Shown here: one piece after another, positions 17,601-26,457 of the stretch
How the letters are laid out: each line of letters begins with the position of its first letter
Numbering within the stretch: position 1 is the first letter of the stretch
Source of the DNA: Fen-1362 sp049516395
Lineage (GTDB): Bacteria > Planctomycetota > Phycisphaerae > Sedimentisphaerales > Anaerobacaceae
Reading direction: 5' to 3'
Assembly (NCBI GenBank): GCA_049516395.1
Contig: JBEKTD010000004.1
Coordinates: 124,001 to 188,000 of the forward strand
Length of the DNA stretch: 64,000 nt
Made by a program: the position numbers and the translations under genes
The notes under the pieces: model-generated
What the model saw: the letters and a program-made list of their open reading frames with translations, nothing else
Told to the model about the DNA's origin: nothing
The model's database searches: none

Positions 17601-19394
17601 ATGCTTAACAGAAATAATCTTGTAATGATTGTGGGTATCGCACTGGTTTTTGCTGCTCCGGTATTTGCCGAGACGCTCGAAGGAAACTACAACGACCTGC
17701 TCCACTACCTGAATATTGGCCGGTTCAACCTGGCCAAGGGTTATGCTCAGGCGATTTTAGACGGCAACGCCGCGCCGGTCGATTTGTTTGCGCTGGCCGA
17801 TGGCAACCCGCAGGGTTACGCGTTGATAGTCAAGGCCAAAGAGAGTTCAACGGATACCGCTCTTGCCGGTCTTTGCGGCAAGGTTGTGGGCATAATTGAG
17901 CAGGGCAGGTTCATACGTCGTTCCGACCCGAAGGTCATCCTTGAGGAAATCGCCCGGCTAAGCAGCACCAGCCGTGGTCAGCTTAACGCAATCAAACGTC
18001 TGCAAAACGCGGGCGAATACGCGATAATGTATATGCTCGATGCCCTCGGCGATGATGCTCGCAAGGCCGAATGGCCGAACATTTCTTCGGCTTTGGGACA
18101 AATGAGCAAAGAAGCTATCAGGCCTCTTGCCGCCGCTCTTCAAACCAATAACGTCGGCGTCAAATCGGAAATCATCAGGGCAATGGGTAAAATCGGGTAT
18201 CCGCAGTCGCTGCCGTATCTCAAATATGTCGCGGAAAAAGATAGTTCCGCTGAGCTAAGGGCTTTGGCTGAGGAAAGCATAAAGCAAATTGACCCGGCGG
18301 CGTTGAAAGTGCCGGCGGCACAGCTTTGCTATCGGCTTGGCGAGGATTATTACTATCATGCCGAATCGCTTGCTCCCGCGGCGGATGCCAATTTTGCCAA
18401 TATATGGTTCTGGGACGCCAAGAATGCCCGCCTTGACAGCGAGCGGGTTGACAAAAGGTATTTCAGCGAGCTGATGGCGATGCGCTCTTGCGAGTGGGCG
18501 CTTAAGGCCGACGAGAATTTCGGACAGGCAATAGGATTATGGGTTGCCGCGTTTTTCAAAGCGGAGTCATACGACGTTGTGATGCCCGGCTATTTCGGCG
18601 CGGGGCACGCCAATGCGATGACATACGCGACAACCGCCGGCCCGGAATATCTGCATCAGGCCCTTGCCCGCGCGATTAAAGACAAAGATGCCCAGGTCGC
18701 GTTGGGCGTTGTAGAGGCGTTATCGACTACGGCGGGCGAAAGTTCGCTGTTTTATCGGGTAGGCACGTCGCAGCCGTTAGCAGAGGCCCTTTCATTTGAC
18801 GCAAAGGCGGTGAAATTCAGCGCCGCGATAGCGATTGCCGCTGCCGGCCCCAAGCAGGCCTTCCCGCAAAGCAAACTCGTTGTCGCCAACCTCGCGGATG
18901 CGATTGCACAAAGCTCGGAACAGCCCTCGGACAATATCCCGATGTGGAACGGCTCGCTTGCCGATATCTACGCGCTTCGCGCGGCGAAAGTAATGCTGAA
19001 AATTGCTCAAACCCGCAACCCGGTTCTTGATTTGTCCGCGGCACAGAACGCACTTATTGCTGCGACGAAAGACAAGAGGGTGGAAATCCAGATGCTCGCC
19101 GGGCAGATACTTGCATATCTGAATACGCCCGCAGCCCAGCAGGCCATAGCCGCGATGGCGATGGCCGAGAGCAATTCCCAGGATATTCGCGTTGCGGCGT
19201 TCGGTTCGCTGGCTGTATCGGCCAAAGTTAACGGCAATAAGCTCGATGACGTCGCGATAAACGCTCTTTACGGATTGGTCAGCTCAAAGGATATTGACCC
19301 CAATCTTCGTGCCGCTGCCGCAGCAGCTTATGGCGCACTAAATTTGCCAAGCCAGAAGGTCAAGACCCTGATTCTTGACCAGGCGAGCAGCTAA
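17601..19394 (+). CDS. Secreted HEAT-repeat protein
   Basis: 597 residues. A signal peptide (MLNRNNLVMIVGIALVFAAPVFA) precedes an all-helical protein with HEAT-like repeats, most clearly around residues 150-225 (MGKIGYPQSLPYLKYVAEKD) and again near 360-590. Alanine-rich helical pairs fill the rest. Such proteins act as binding scaffolds in the periplasm; the partner is unknown. GGAG nine bases before the ATG supports the start. Confidence 0.75.
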   Translation: MLNRNNLVMIVGIALVFAAPVFAETLEGNYNDLLHYLNIGRFNLAKGYAQAILDGNAAPVDLFALADGNPQGYALIVKAKESSTDTALAGLCGKVVGIIEQGRFIRRSDPKVILEEIARLSSTSRGQLNAIKRLQNAGEYAIMYMLDALGDDARKAEWPNISSALGQMSKEAIRPLAAALQTNNVGVKSEIIRAMGKIGYPQSLPYLKYVAEKDSSAELRALAEESIKQIDPAALKVPAAQLCYRLGEDYYYHAESLAPAADANFANIWFWDAKNARLDSERVDKRYFSELMAMRSCEWALKADENFGQAIGLWVAAFFKAESYDVVMPGYFGAGHANAMTYATTAGPEYLHQALARAIKDKDAQVALGVVEALSTTAGESSLFYRVGTSQPLAEALSFDAKAVKFSAAIAIAAAGPKQAFPQSKLVVANLADAIAQSSEQPSDNIPMWNGSLADIYALRAAKVMLKIAQTRNPVLDLSAAQNALIAATKDKRVEIQMLAGQILAYLNTPAAQQAIAAMAMAESNSQDIRVAAFGSLAVSAKVNGNKLDDVAINALYGLVSSKDIDPNLRAAAAAAYGALNLPSQKVKTLILDQASS

Positions 19395-19465
19395 AAAAGC
19401 GTTTTGGGTTCAATTCGCGCCGCAGACGTTCGGTATTTTCCCGAATTTATCGGATAGCGGTATCG

Positions 19466-20143
19466 CTACGGCGGGATGATAGTATTGGCTTCCGGTGTAG
19501 TAGTGGTTGACTGATTTGCGCTGGAGGATTTGTTTGGGTTATTCGGGTCAGTCGGTCGAATCGAAGTGCCCCTGGCATTGGCGTCCACGACAGCATTATT
19601 GACCGGCTTTATCAGCAAATCCTTGATTGTTTTCTCCACGCCAACGGTGTCATTACCCGATGCGACGAATATATCCATAAACTTGCACAACCCGACCAGG
19701 TATGACTGCATTTTGGTTTCTTCGAAGGTTTTGGTGTCTAAGCCGATTTCTTTTACGTATTGTTGCTGGGAAAAAGGAGTGGTGCAGATAATAAGCGTTG
19801 CGAAGCTGCATATCAGAAATCCCGCCATAAATCCCATAAGGCCTGAGCCGATGATATTCACTGCCCTCGGGAAGGTAACCTCGAACTGGCCTATCAACAG
19901 GACGTATGCGATACCCTGTAAAATCAGGAATGTACCCGTTCCTGTTGCCAGCAGCGAAAGTGTCTTGCCGTATTGTCCGTTCACGGCCGCAGGGAAAAAC
20001 TCCTCAAGAACAGGCCCAATGCGGACCGCTATGTAAACGGCAACCAGTAAATTAAACAGCATCGTCCATGCGTGGTAGAAACCCAATTTTATCGCCGAGT
20101 AAGCGAAAAGGACAGCTATAAATATGCCTATCCAGAACACCAT
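19466..20143 (-). CDS. CvpA-family membrane protein
   Basis: 225 residues with four hydrophobic segments in the first 125 residues and the CvpA-type opening FWIGIFIAVLFAYSAIKLGF. The C-terminal tail is Asn/Ser/Thr-rich and disordered. CvpA proteins are linked to colicin V export and envelope homeostasis. It follows the GspE/PilB-like gene by four bases on the same strand, so the two form an operon. Confidence 0.75.
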   Translation of the reverse strand: MVFWIGIFIAVLFAYSAIKLGFYHAWTMLFNLLVAVYIAVRIGPVLEEFFPAAVNGQYGKTLSLLATGTGTFLILQGIAYVLLIGQFEVTFPRAVNIIGSGLMGFMAGFLICSFATLIICTTPFSQQQYVKEIGLDTKTFEETKMQSYLVGLCKFMDIFVASGNDTVGVEKTIKDLLIKPVNNAVVDANARGTSIRPTDPNNPNKSSSANQSTTTTPEANTIIPP

Positions 20144-20147
20144 AATG

Positions 20148-21821
20148 TTATCCTACCACCCGGTTCATTTCGTCGATGCTGGTTACGCCCGTAACGACTT
20201 TAAACAAGGCCTGTTTTTGTATATTTGATTTTCCCCGCGTGTCGCCTTCTTTTCTCAACTGTTCTATTGGCAGTTTGTTATTCGACAGGGAGTTTTTAAG
20301 CTCGTCATCGAGGGTCAGCATATCGTAGATTCCTATTCTGCCGTAATACCCGCTTCCGTAACAGTTCTCGCAGCCGACGGCGTCGTAGATGTTGGCGTAG
20401 TTGACCTTCTTTTTTTCGAATATTCTCATCTGTTCCTGGGTTATTTTTGCGGGGGCCTTGCAGTATTTGCACAGCCGGCGGATTAATCTTTGTGAGATAA
20501 TCAAGCTCAGGCCCGTTGCAAGCATCAGGGGGGTAACGCTTAAATCCATCAGTCGAATCAGTGCCGAGGCGGGGCTGTTGCTGTGGACGGTTGCCAGAAC
20601 AAGATGTCCCGTCTGCGACGCTTGAAGCGCAATTACAGCCGTCTCCTCGTCTCGGATTTCGCCCACGACGATAACGTCGGGGTCCTGGCGCAGTATGCTT
20701 CGCAGCGACTTGGCGAATGTTATCCCCGCCTTGGGGTTGACCTCAATCTGGCTCGTGTTGGGCAGGACGTATTCGATTGGGTCCTCGACTGTTATTACGT
20801 TTCGCGTGTAAAAATCGATTTTATTGAGCATTGCGTAAAGCGTCGTTGTCTTGCCGCTGCCCGTCGGCCCGCACAGCAGTATCATACCGGATGGTTTCCT
20901 GATGGCACTTTCGACGATGTTTCTTTGTTTTTCAGTCATGCCTATGCTCTCAAGAGTGTATATGCTGGCGTCCTGTTTGAGGATTCTTATTGACAGTTTT
21001 TCGCCGTTGAGTACGCCCGCGCTTGCCACCCGGAAAGAGACCGTTCCATCCGGAATCTTGGCGACAAATGCGCCGTCCTGTGGTCTGCGTCTTTCGGAGA
21101 TATCCATATTAGAGATGGCTTTGATGCTGTTTACTATGGCCTGGCAGGTAGATGCCTCTAACTGGTTGATTTCCCGCAGCACGCCGTCAACGCGAAATCT
21201 TACAATGGATATGGAGTCGCTTTTGGGGTCAATTAGAATATCACTTGCCCTGTCCTGAAGGGCGTCCCATATAATTTTTTCGGTCAAATTGAGTATGTGG
21301 CTGTCCTGGCGACGGATTTTCCCGTGGCCGTATAGCTCCTTAAGCTCTGTGCCGGATGAATCGAGCAGCTTGATAAAGCTTTCTTTCGAGCCGCCCATCA
21401 GTTTTGAGGATTTTATGGTTTCGCTGATTGCCCAAAACCGGTCTTTTATCGCCTCAAAAAAATTTCCACGTTCAGCGATGGGTGTCCTGATAATGTCTTT
21501 TATCAGGAAAACCAGCAGCGGTATGGGGCCAAATAATAGTGTCAGCACGTTTATGAGCGGCTTTTTGCCTTTGGGAATCACCAAACTGAACTCCACCTGC
21601 TGGACGCAATACAGCCCCAGATACACCCATCCCACGAGAATTATAAGCTTGAGAGGATTAAACGGTATATCTGCCGCGGCCAATACGCCTGCCTGCCCCG
21701 GCAATTCAGCCGTTGCCTGGTGTGTGGCGGAGAATAACACTTTCATAAACCAGCATTGCATACCTTCCCTCTGACCCTCAAACATACCAGGAAGCAATTG
21801 CCAAACAATCCAAACTAACAT
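20148..21821 (-). CDS. GspE/PilB-type ATPase with N-terminal membrane segments
   Basis: 557 residues. The C-terminal two thirds is a type II secretion/type IV pilus ATPase: Walker A GPTGSGKTTTLYAML, the Asp box RQDPDVIVVGEIRDEET, a His box near GHLVLATVHSNS, and a zinc finger (CKYC...CENC). Unlike GspE or PilB, the first ~110 residues contain three hydrophobic segments (including LIILVGWVYLGLYCVQQV) instead of the usual soluble N1 domains. It powers pilus or secretion assembly. The start at 21821 has AGGA upstream; a second Met at residue 22 is possible. Confidence 0.9.
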   Translation of the reverse strand: MLVWIVWQLLPGMFEGQREGMQCWFMKVLFSATHQATAELPGQAGVLAAADIPFNPLKLIILVGWVYLGLYCVQQVEFSLVIPKGKKPLINVLTLLFGPIPLLVFLIKDIIRTPIAERGNFFEAIKDRFWAISETIKSSKLMGGSKESFIKLLDSSGTELKELYGHGKIRRQDSHILNLTEKIIWDALQDRASDILIDPKSDSISIVRFRVDGVLREINQLEASTCQAIVNSIKAISNMDISERRRPQDGAFVAKIPDGTVSFRVASAGVLNGEKLSIRILKQDASIYTLESIGMTEKQRNIVESAIRKPSGMILLCGPTGSGKTTTLYAMLNKIDFYTRNVITVEDPIEYVLPNTSQIEVNPKAGITFAKSLRSILRQDPDVIVVGEIRDEETAVIALQASQTGHLVLATVHSNSPASALIRLMDLSVTPLMLATGLSLIISQRLIRRLCKYCKAPAKITQEQMRIFEKKKVNYANIYDAVGCENCYGSGYYGRIGIYDMLTLDDELKNSLSNNKLPIEQLRKEGDTRGKSNIQKQALFKVVTGVTSIDEMNRVVG

Positions 21822-22071
21822 AAATTCCTGTTGTTGGCAAGGTGTTTAGTAGTTAATTGTCCCGTGAAATTTGGGCGAATTTTAGGGGTTTGAGCGTTAT
21901 CATTTACATTTCACCACCCCCCATCAGGGTAAACCGGCCTGTTGCCTGAAGCGGGCAGTTCAGGGCGGATTCCATTGCCGGAATCTTGCCGATTCTGTTC
22001 GGGATATGTGTTATAATAACGGAAAATAAGCCGTAAAAATAAAATGTCAGAATATTCCGGAATGTGCCTGA

Positions 22072-23523
22072 ATGAAGCTTGAAATGCGAGGACAAATGCG
22101 GCTGGAGCAGCAGATGAAGCTGGCTCCGCACATGATTCAGTCGATGGAGATACTCCAGCTGCCATTGCTTGCGCTTCAGGAGAGGATAGAGCAGGAGCTG
22201 AACAATAATCCTGTTTTGGAAGCGGATGAATCAGCAGAGCAGGAGGATACGGCCGCTGAAACGACAGCAGAACCGGAAATTCAAAACGAATCCAAGACGG
22301 GGCCGGCGGAAGATTACAAGGGCGATGACCGGCTGGATGAAGAGGTGCGGGATTATATCGAGCATCGGGACGATTATCCGAGACCCCGGTCGGATGAACC
22401 GGATGCGAAGCTTGCCGCGATTAACAACACCGCCGCGCTGCCGCAGTCGCTGCACGATTACCTCGAAGAACAGTGGCGAATGGTCGAGGCGGATGAGCCC
22501 GTGAAAAAGGCGGGCAGTATGATTATCGACTACATCGACGACAAAGGGTATCTGTCGGTTCGATTAGAGCAGCTGCACAATAAGGACCGGACGGATTTTG
22601 CGCTTGAGGATTTGCAGAAAGCGATTGTGCTGATTCAGCAGTTAGACCCTCCGGGCGTCGGCGCTCGCGACCTTAAGGAATGTCTGTTGATTCAAATTAA
22701 TCAAAGTAATGAAGATGTGAGCTTTGAGACGGCCCTTGTTACCAGTCACCTGGAAGATATGCTCGAAAACCGGCTGCCAGATATAGCGAAGAAAATGAAT
22801 TGTTCGATGGAGGATATTAACAACGCGATTGAACGACTGAGTAAATTTGACACCTCGCCGGGACTGCAAATCGGCAGAAACCACAACCACCCTGTTACCG
22901 CGGACGTGATTGTGGAATATTCTGAAGAAACAGGCGATTACACGGTTCGGCTGGTGGAGGATGGTGTGCCCCGGCTGCGAATAAGCGATGATTACGTCAA
23001 AATGGCCTCGGGTGACAAGGTAGGTGAAAACGCGAAACAGTTCCTGCAGAACAATATTCGTTCGGCCCAGTGGATAATCGACGCCATACAGCAGCGAAAG
23101 AACACGCTGCTCAAGGTTACGCGTTCGATTGTTAATCGGCAGAGGGAATTTTTCGGCAAGGGACAGTTGTATTTGAAGCCGTTGCCTATGGCGAAAGTTG
23201 CCGAGGACGTCGGCGTGCATATCGCCACCGTTTCCCGCGCGGTTGCAGGCAAATATGCACAGTGTGAATGGGGCATTCTGCCTTTGAGGAAGTTTTTCTC
23301 AGGGGGCATCGAGGATGCGCAGGGCAACGAGAAAAGCTGGGAGGCGATAAGAGGTAAACTGCAGGAAATCATCGACGCCGAAGATAAGGCCAAACCCCTC
23401 AGCGATGACCAGATTAAAACCAAACTAACCGAGGCAGGCATCACCGGCCTTGCCAGAAGAACAATAGCCAAATACCGCGGCCTGCTCAAAATACCACCCG
23501 CACGTCTTCGTAAAAAATACTAA
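22072..23523 (+). CDS. rpoN: RNA polymerase sigma-54 factor
   Basis: 483 residues. Region I is the activator-interaction helix (QQMKLAPHMIQSMEILQLPL), followed by an acidic linker. The core-binding and DNA-binding domains follow, with a helix-turn-helix around VAEDVGVHIATVSRAVAGKY. The C-terminal RpoN box is ARRTIAKYRGLLKIP, reading -24 elements. It is divergent from the GspE-like gene. A very good sigma-54 promoter lies at 47839-47854 in this same window. Confidence 0.96.
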   Translation: MKLEMRGQMRLEQQMKLAPHMIQSMEILQLPLLALQERIEQELNNNPVLEADESAEQEDTAAETTAEPEIQNESKTGPAEDYKGDDRLDEEVRDYIEHRDDYPRPRSDEPDAKLAAINNTAALPQSLHDYLEEQWRMVEADEPVKKAGSMIIDYIDDKGYLSVRLEQLHNKDRTDFALEDLQKAIVLIQQLDPPGVGARDLKECLLIQINQSNEDVSFETALVTSHLEDMLENRLPDIAKKMNCSMEDINNAIERLSKFDTSPGLQIGRNHNHPVTADVIVEYSEETGDYTVRLVEDGVPRLRISDDYVKMASGDKVGENAKQFLQNNIRSAQWIIDAIQQRKNTLLKVTRSIVNRQREFFGKGQLYLKPLPMAKVAEDVGVHIATVSRAVAGKYAQCEWGILPLRKFFSGGIEDAQGNEKSWEAIRGKLQEIIDAEDKAKPLSDDQIKTKLTEAGITGLARRTIAKYRGLLKIPPARLRKKY

Positions 23524-23532
23524 AAACAGGTG

Positions 23533-23580
23533 TTGACCGGACAAACATATTTGATACTATATGAGTATATACTCACATAG
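23533..23580 (+). promoter_or_regulatory. arsR-acr3 promoter and operator
   Basis: TTGACC (23533-23538) and TACTAT (23555-23560) are 16 bases apart. From 23557 to 23580 there is a 24-bp near-perfect palindrome with the perfect core GAGTATATACTC, overlapping the -10 and start region. This is the expected place for ArsR to bind and block transcription until arsenite arrives. Confidence 0.75.
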
Positions 23581-23601
23581 TAACATTGATGGGAAGTAAA
23601 T

Positions 23602-23931
23602 ATGCAGGATTCGAAAAAACGACTGTTATTTCAAAAACAGGCCCAGGTTGCACAGGCAATCGGCCATCCTCTCCGGCTCGAAATCATTGATTTTCTCAAA
23701 GATGGCGAGCAATGCGTCTGCGATATAGCCAAGCAAATCGGGGCGGAACGTTCGAATGTCTCGCGGCACCTGTCTGTTATGGTTGCGGCAGGAGTGCTTG
23801 AACACCGAAAAGAGGGGCTGAAGGTCATCTACCGGCTCAAATGCCCCTGCATACTGGAGTTTTTCAAATGTATGTCGGGTATGCTCAAGCAGCAGGCCAG
23901 AGAAAGCAAAAAACTTTTAGCAGAGCTTTAA
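23602..23931 (+). CDS. arsR: ArsR-family repressor
   Basis: 109 residues, a winged helix-turn-helix. The motif DGEQCVCDIAKQIGAERSNV includes the ECVCDL-like metal site (Cys pair), and SNVSRHLSVMVAAGVLEHRK is the recognition region. A further Cys pair near KCPCILEFFKCM may add a sensing thiol. It most likely represses its own operon with the arsenite pump and releases DNA on binding As(III) or Sb(III). Confidence 0.9.
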   Translation: MQDSKKRLLFQKQAQVAQAIGHPLRLEIIDFLKDGEQCVCDIAKQIGAERSNVSRHLSVMVAAGVLEHRKEGLKVIYRLKCPCILEFFKCMSGMLKQQARESKKLLAEL

Positions 23932-23945
23932 CGAAGGAGTTAAGA

Positions 23946-24995
23946 ATGTCGCAGGGAATTGCGAAACAACTTTCCTTTTTAGATAGATTTCTGACCCTGT
24001 GGATTTTCCTGGCGATGGGTATCGGCGTCGCGTCGGGCTATTTTTATCCCTCGATTGTTAATTTCTGGAACAGCTTCCAATACGGCACAACTAATGTCCC
24101 TATCGCGATCGGGTTGATTCTGATGATGTATCCGCCCCTGGCGAAGGTCAAGTATGAGGAACTGGGCGGGGTCTTTCGTAATTATAAGATACTGGGGTTG
24201 TCTATGCTTCAAAACTGGGTAATCGGCCCGGTCCTGATGTTTGTCCTGGCGATAGTGTTTTTGCGGGGCTACCCGGAATATATGGTCGGCCTGATTATCA
24301 TCGGCCTGGCAAGATGTATCGCAATGGTAATTGTCTGGAACGACCTCGCCAAAGGCGATACGGAATACGCCGCGGGGCTTGTGGCGTTTAATTCCATTTT
24401 CCAGGTGTTGTTCTTTTCCATTTACGCTTACGTATTTGTAACGGTTTTGCCGCCCGTTTTCGGTTTGGCCGGCAGCGCCGTCAACGTCTCAATTGTCCAA
24501 ATCGCCAAAAGTGTTTTTGTTTATCTGGGGATACCGTTCATAGCGGGCATCATTACGAGATTCGCTTTGATAAAGATTAAAAGCAGGGATTGGTATCAAA
24601 ACAAATTCATTCCCAAAATCTCACCCATTACGTTAATTGCCCTTCTTTTCACAATCGTGGTTATGTTTAGTATGAAAGGTCAGTTTATAGTTTCGCTGCC
24701 CGTTGATGTGCTTCGTATAGCGTTGCCTTTGCTTATTTATTTTGTCGCGATGTTTTTTATTACCTTTTTCATCAGTGCAAAAGCAGGCGCCGGTTATGGT
24801 CAATCGACAACTTTGTCTTTGACGGCTGCCAGCAACAATTTCGAATTGGCTATTGCCGTAACAGTAACGGTCTTTGGCATTAACTCCGGCCAGGCCTTCG
24901 CAGCCGTCATTGGCCCGCTCGTTGAAGTCCCCGTGATGCTTATGCTTGTAAAAGTATGCTTAAAAATGCGAAACCGGTTTGTGGCGGCCCACTGA
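23946..24995 (+). CDS. acr3: ACR3-family arsenite efflux transporter
   Basis: 349 residues with ten membrane segments, starting at the ATG at 23946 with AAGGAG six bases upstream (the longer ORF overlaps arsR). MMYPPLAKVKYEELG and IIIGLARCIAMVIVWNDLA carry the conserved Cys-containing fourth segment of ACR3 carriers, and SNNFELAIAVTVTVFG is the typical ninth-segment motif. It exports arsenite using the proton gradient. Fifteen bases after arsR, one operon. Confidence 0.93.
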   Translation: MSQGIAKQLSFLDRFLTLWIFLAMGIGVASGYFYPSIVNFWNSFQYGTTNVPIAIGLILMMYPPLAKVKYEELGGVFRNYKILGLSMLQNWVIGPVLMFVLAIVFLRGYPEYMVGLIIIGLARCIAMVIVWNDLAKGDTEYAAGLVAFNSIFQVLFFSIYAYVFVTVLPPVFGLAGSAVNVSIVQIAKSVFVYLGIPFIAGIITRFALIKIKSRDWYQNKFIPKISPITLIALLFTIVVMFSMKGQFIVSLPVDVLRIALPLLIYFVAMFFITFFISAKAGAGYGQSTTLSLTAASNNFELAIAVTVTVFGINSGQAFAAVIGPLVEVPVMLMLVKVCLKMRNRFVAAH

Positions 24996-25027
24996 AGCCG
25001 GATGGCCGAGGCCTGGACGAGACGCAT

Positions 25028-26437
25028 TTATTTCCCGATGCAAAAGCGTGAGAAGATGCGGTCGAGAATCTGCTCATCAATATTGTGCTGCTCTATATTA
25101 CTTAGCTGGTTATAAGCGGTTCTGAGCATCATAGCCGCCAGTTCTTCGCTGCCTGCCTTTATTTCCTTTTCGGCCTGGACGATATCATGAGTCGCATTAT
25201 TGAGCGCCTGCCTGTGCCGGGTGGTTAACGCGATACCGTATTTATCCGCCGAGGCGGATTTGCCCTGCCCGGATGTGGCGGCAATTATTTGTTCAGCTAT
25301 TTGTATTTTTAAGTTGTCGATACCTGTGCCGCTATGCGCGGAGACGGGTAGAAAATCGCAGCCGAAGAGTGATTTCAGTTTTGAGAGCCGTTCTGTAATG
25401 GTCTTTTCCGAAAGCAAATCTGCTTTTGTGACGATTGCCGTGAGATTGGATGGGTTTATCAATCGGCTTATCGCAGTATCTTCGGCCCATTCAGGTTTTG
25501 TAATATCGACGCAGAAGACAACTACCATCGCGTTTCGTATTGCTTCAATTGCGGTCTGTTGTGCGAGTTCGTCAATTACAGTTTCGGCGTGGGTTGTCCC
25601 CTCGACGTTGCTCGGGGCAAGCAGCCCGGCGCAATCAAAAAGTACACAGCGACAGCCGGGGAGTTCAAATTCGCCCGTAAGAACATCGCGGGTAGTTTTT
25701 CGCTGATGCGAGACGATACTGCGATGTCTGCCAAGTAGTTTATTGAGCAGCGTGCTTTTGCCTGCATTTGGCGCGCCGACGATTCCAACAGCGGGCAGGT
25801 CAAGGGTTGATTCGCTGCGTATTGAGCCGGCTAAAAGGTCATTGAGGCGGCTTCTTGCCTCGTTTAATTTCACGATTATATCTGCTTTATTGGCGGTGGA
25901 GATATCTTCGGCGCTGAAATCAAGGTCCGCTTCGAGCCGGCTGAGAAGGTCGAGAATTGATTCGCGAATTAATTTTGATAATCGCCCCAGCCGGCCCGCC
26001 AACAGATTTTCCGCCGCGGCAAGCTGAAACGTGTTCGAGGCGGTAATCACTTCGTTGACGGCCTCTGCCTGCGCAAGGTCGATTTTATTATTTAGGTATG
26101 CCCTTGCTGTGAACTCGCCTGCGGAAGCGGGGCGGGCGCCGAGCTTCAGCAGTCGTTTCATTAACGCCTCGGTGATTGCCTGATTTGCCCAGAGGTGTAT
26201 TTCAGCAAGGTCATCTCCCGTGTAGGAACGCGGCTGGCGGAAAAGATAAACTATCGCGTCGAGATTTATATCTGATATGCGGCAGGTTGTTATGCCCGCT
26301 TTATCAAAGACAAAAGGTGTGAACATACGGTGCAGAATGTCAATAACCTCAGAGCCGGATAAACGAACAATTACCCGATGGTCATTGTTTGGTGAACTAA
26401 TTGCCGCGATTGTATCATTAGAGTTATACACATTCAC
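25028..26437 (-). CDS. mnmE: tRNA modification GTPase MnmE
   Basis: 469 residues. The N-terminal folate-binding domain has DTIAAISSPN, then the helical domain, and an inserted G domain at ~220-380: GAPNAGKSTLLNKLLG, DCAGL, TKAD. The C-terminal CIGK, needed for modification, is intact. With MnmG it adds carboxymethylaminomethyl groups to wobble uridines. The likely start is GTG at 26437; no in-frame ATG fits better. It follows yidC by 20 bases, one operon. Confidence 0.95.
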   Translation of the reverse strand: MNVYNSNDTIAAISSPNNDHRVIVRLSGSEVIDILHRMFTPFVFDKAGITTCRISDINLDAIVYLFRQPRSYTGDDLAEIHLWANQAITEALMKRLLKLGARPASAGEFTARAYLNNKIDLAQAEAVNEVITASNTFQLAAAENLLAGRLGRLSKLIRESILDLLSRLEADLDFSAEDISTANKADIIVKLNEARSRLNDLLAGSIRSESTLDLPAVGIVGAPNAGKSTLLNKLLGRHRSIVSHQRKTTRDVLTGEFELPGCRCVLFDCAGLLAPSNVEGTTHAETVIDELAQQTAIEAIRNAMVVVFCVDITKPEWAEDTAISRLINPSNLTAIVTKADLLSEKTITERLSKLKSLFGCDFLPVSAHSGTGIDNLKIQIAEQIIAATSGQGKSASADKYGIALTTRHRQALNNATHDIVQAEKEIKAGSEELAAMMLRTAYNQLSNIEQHNIDEQILDRIFSRFCIGK

Positions 26438-26457
26438 TGAACGCTATACGCTGCTAC

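Noticed and set aside
17312..17608. 98-codon plus-strand ORF
   Set aside because: No ribosome site, repeat-rich and compositionally unlike a protein; overlaps the next gene's start.
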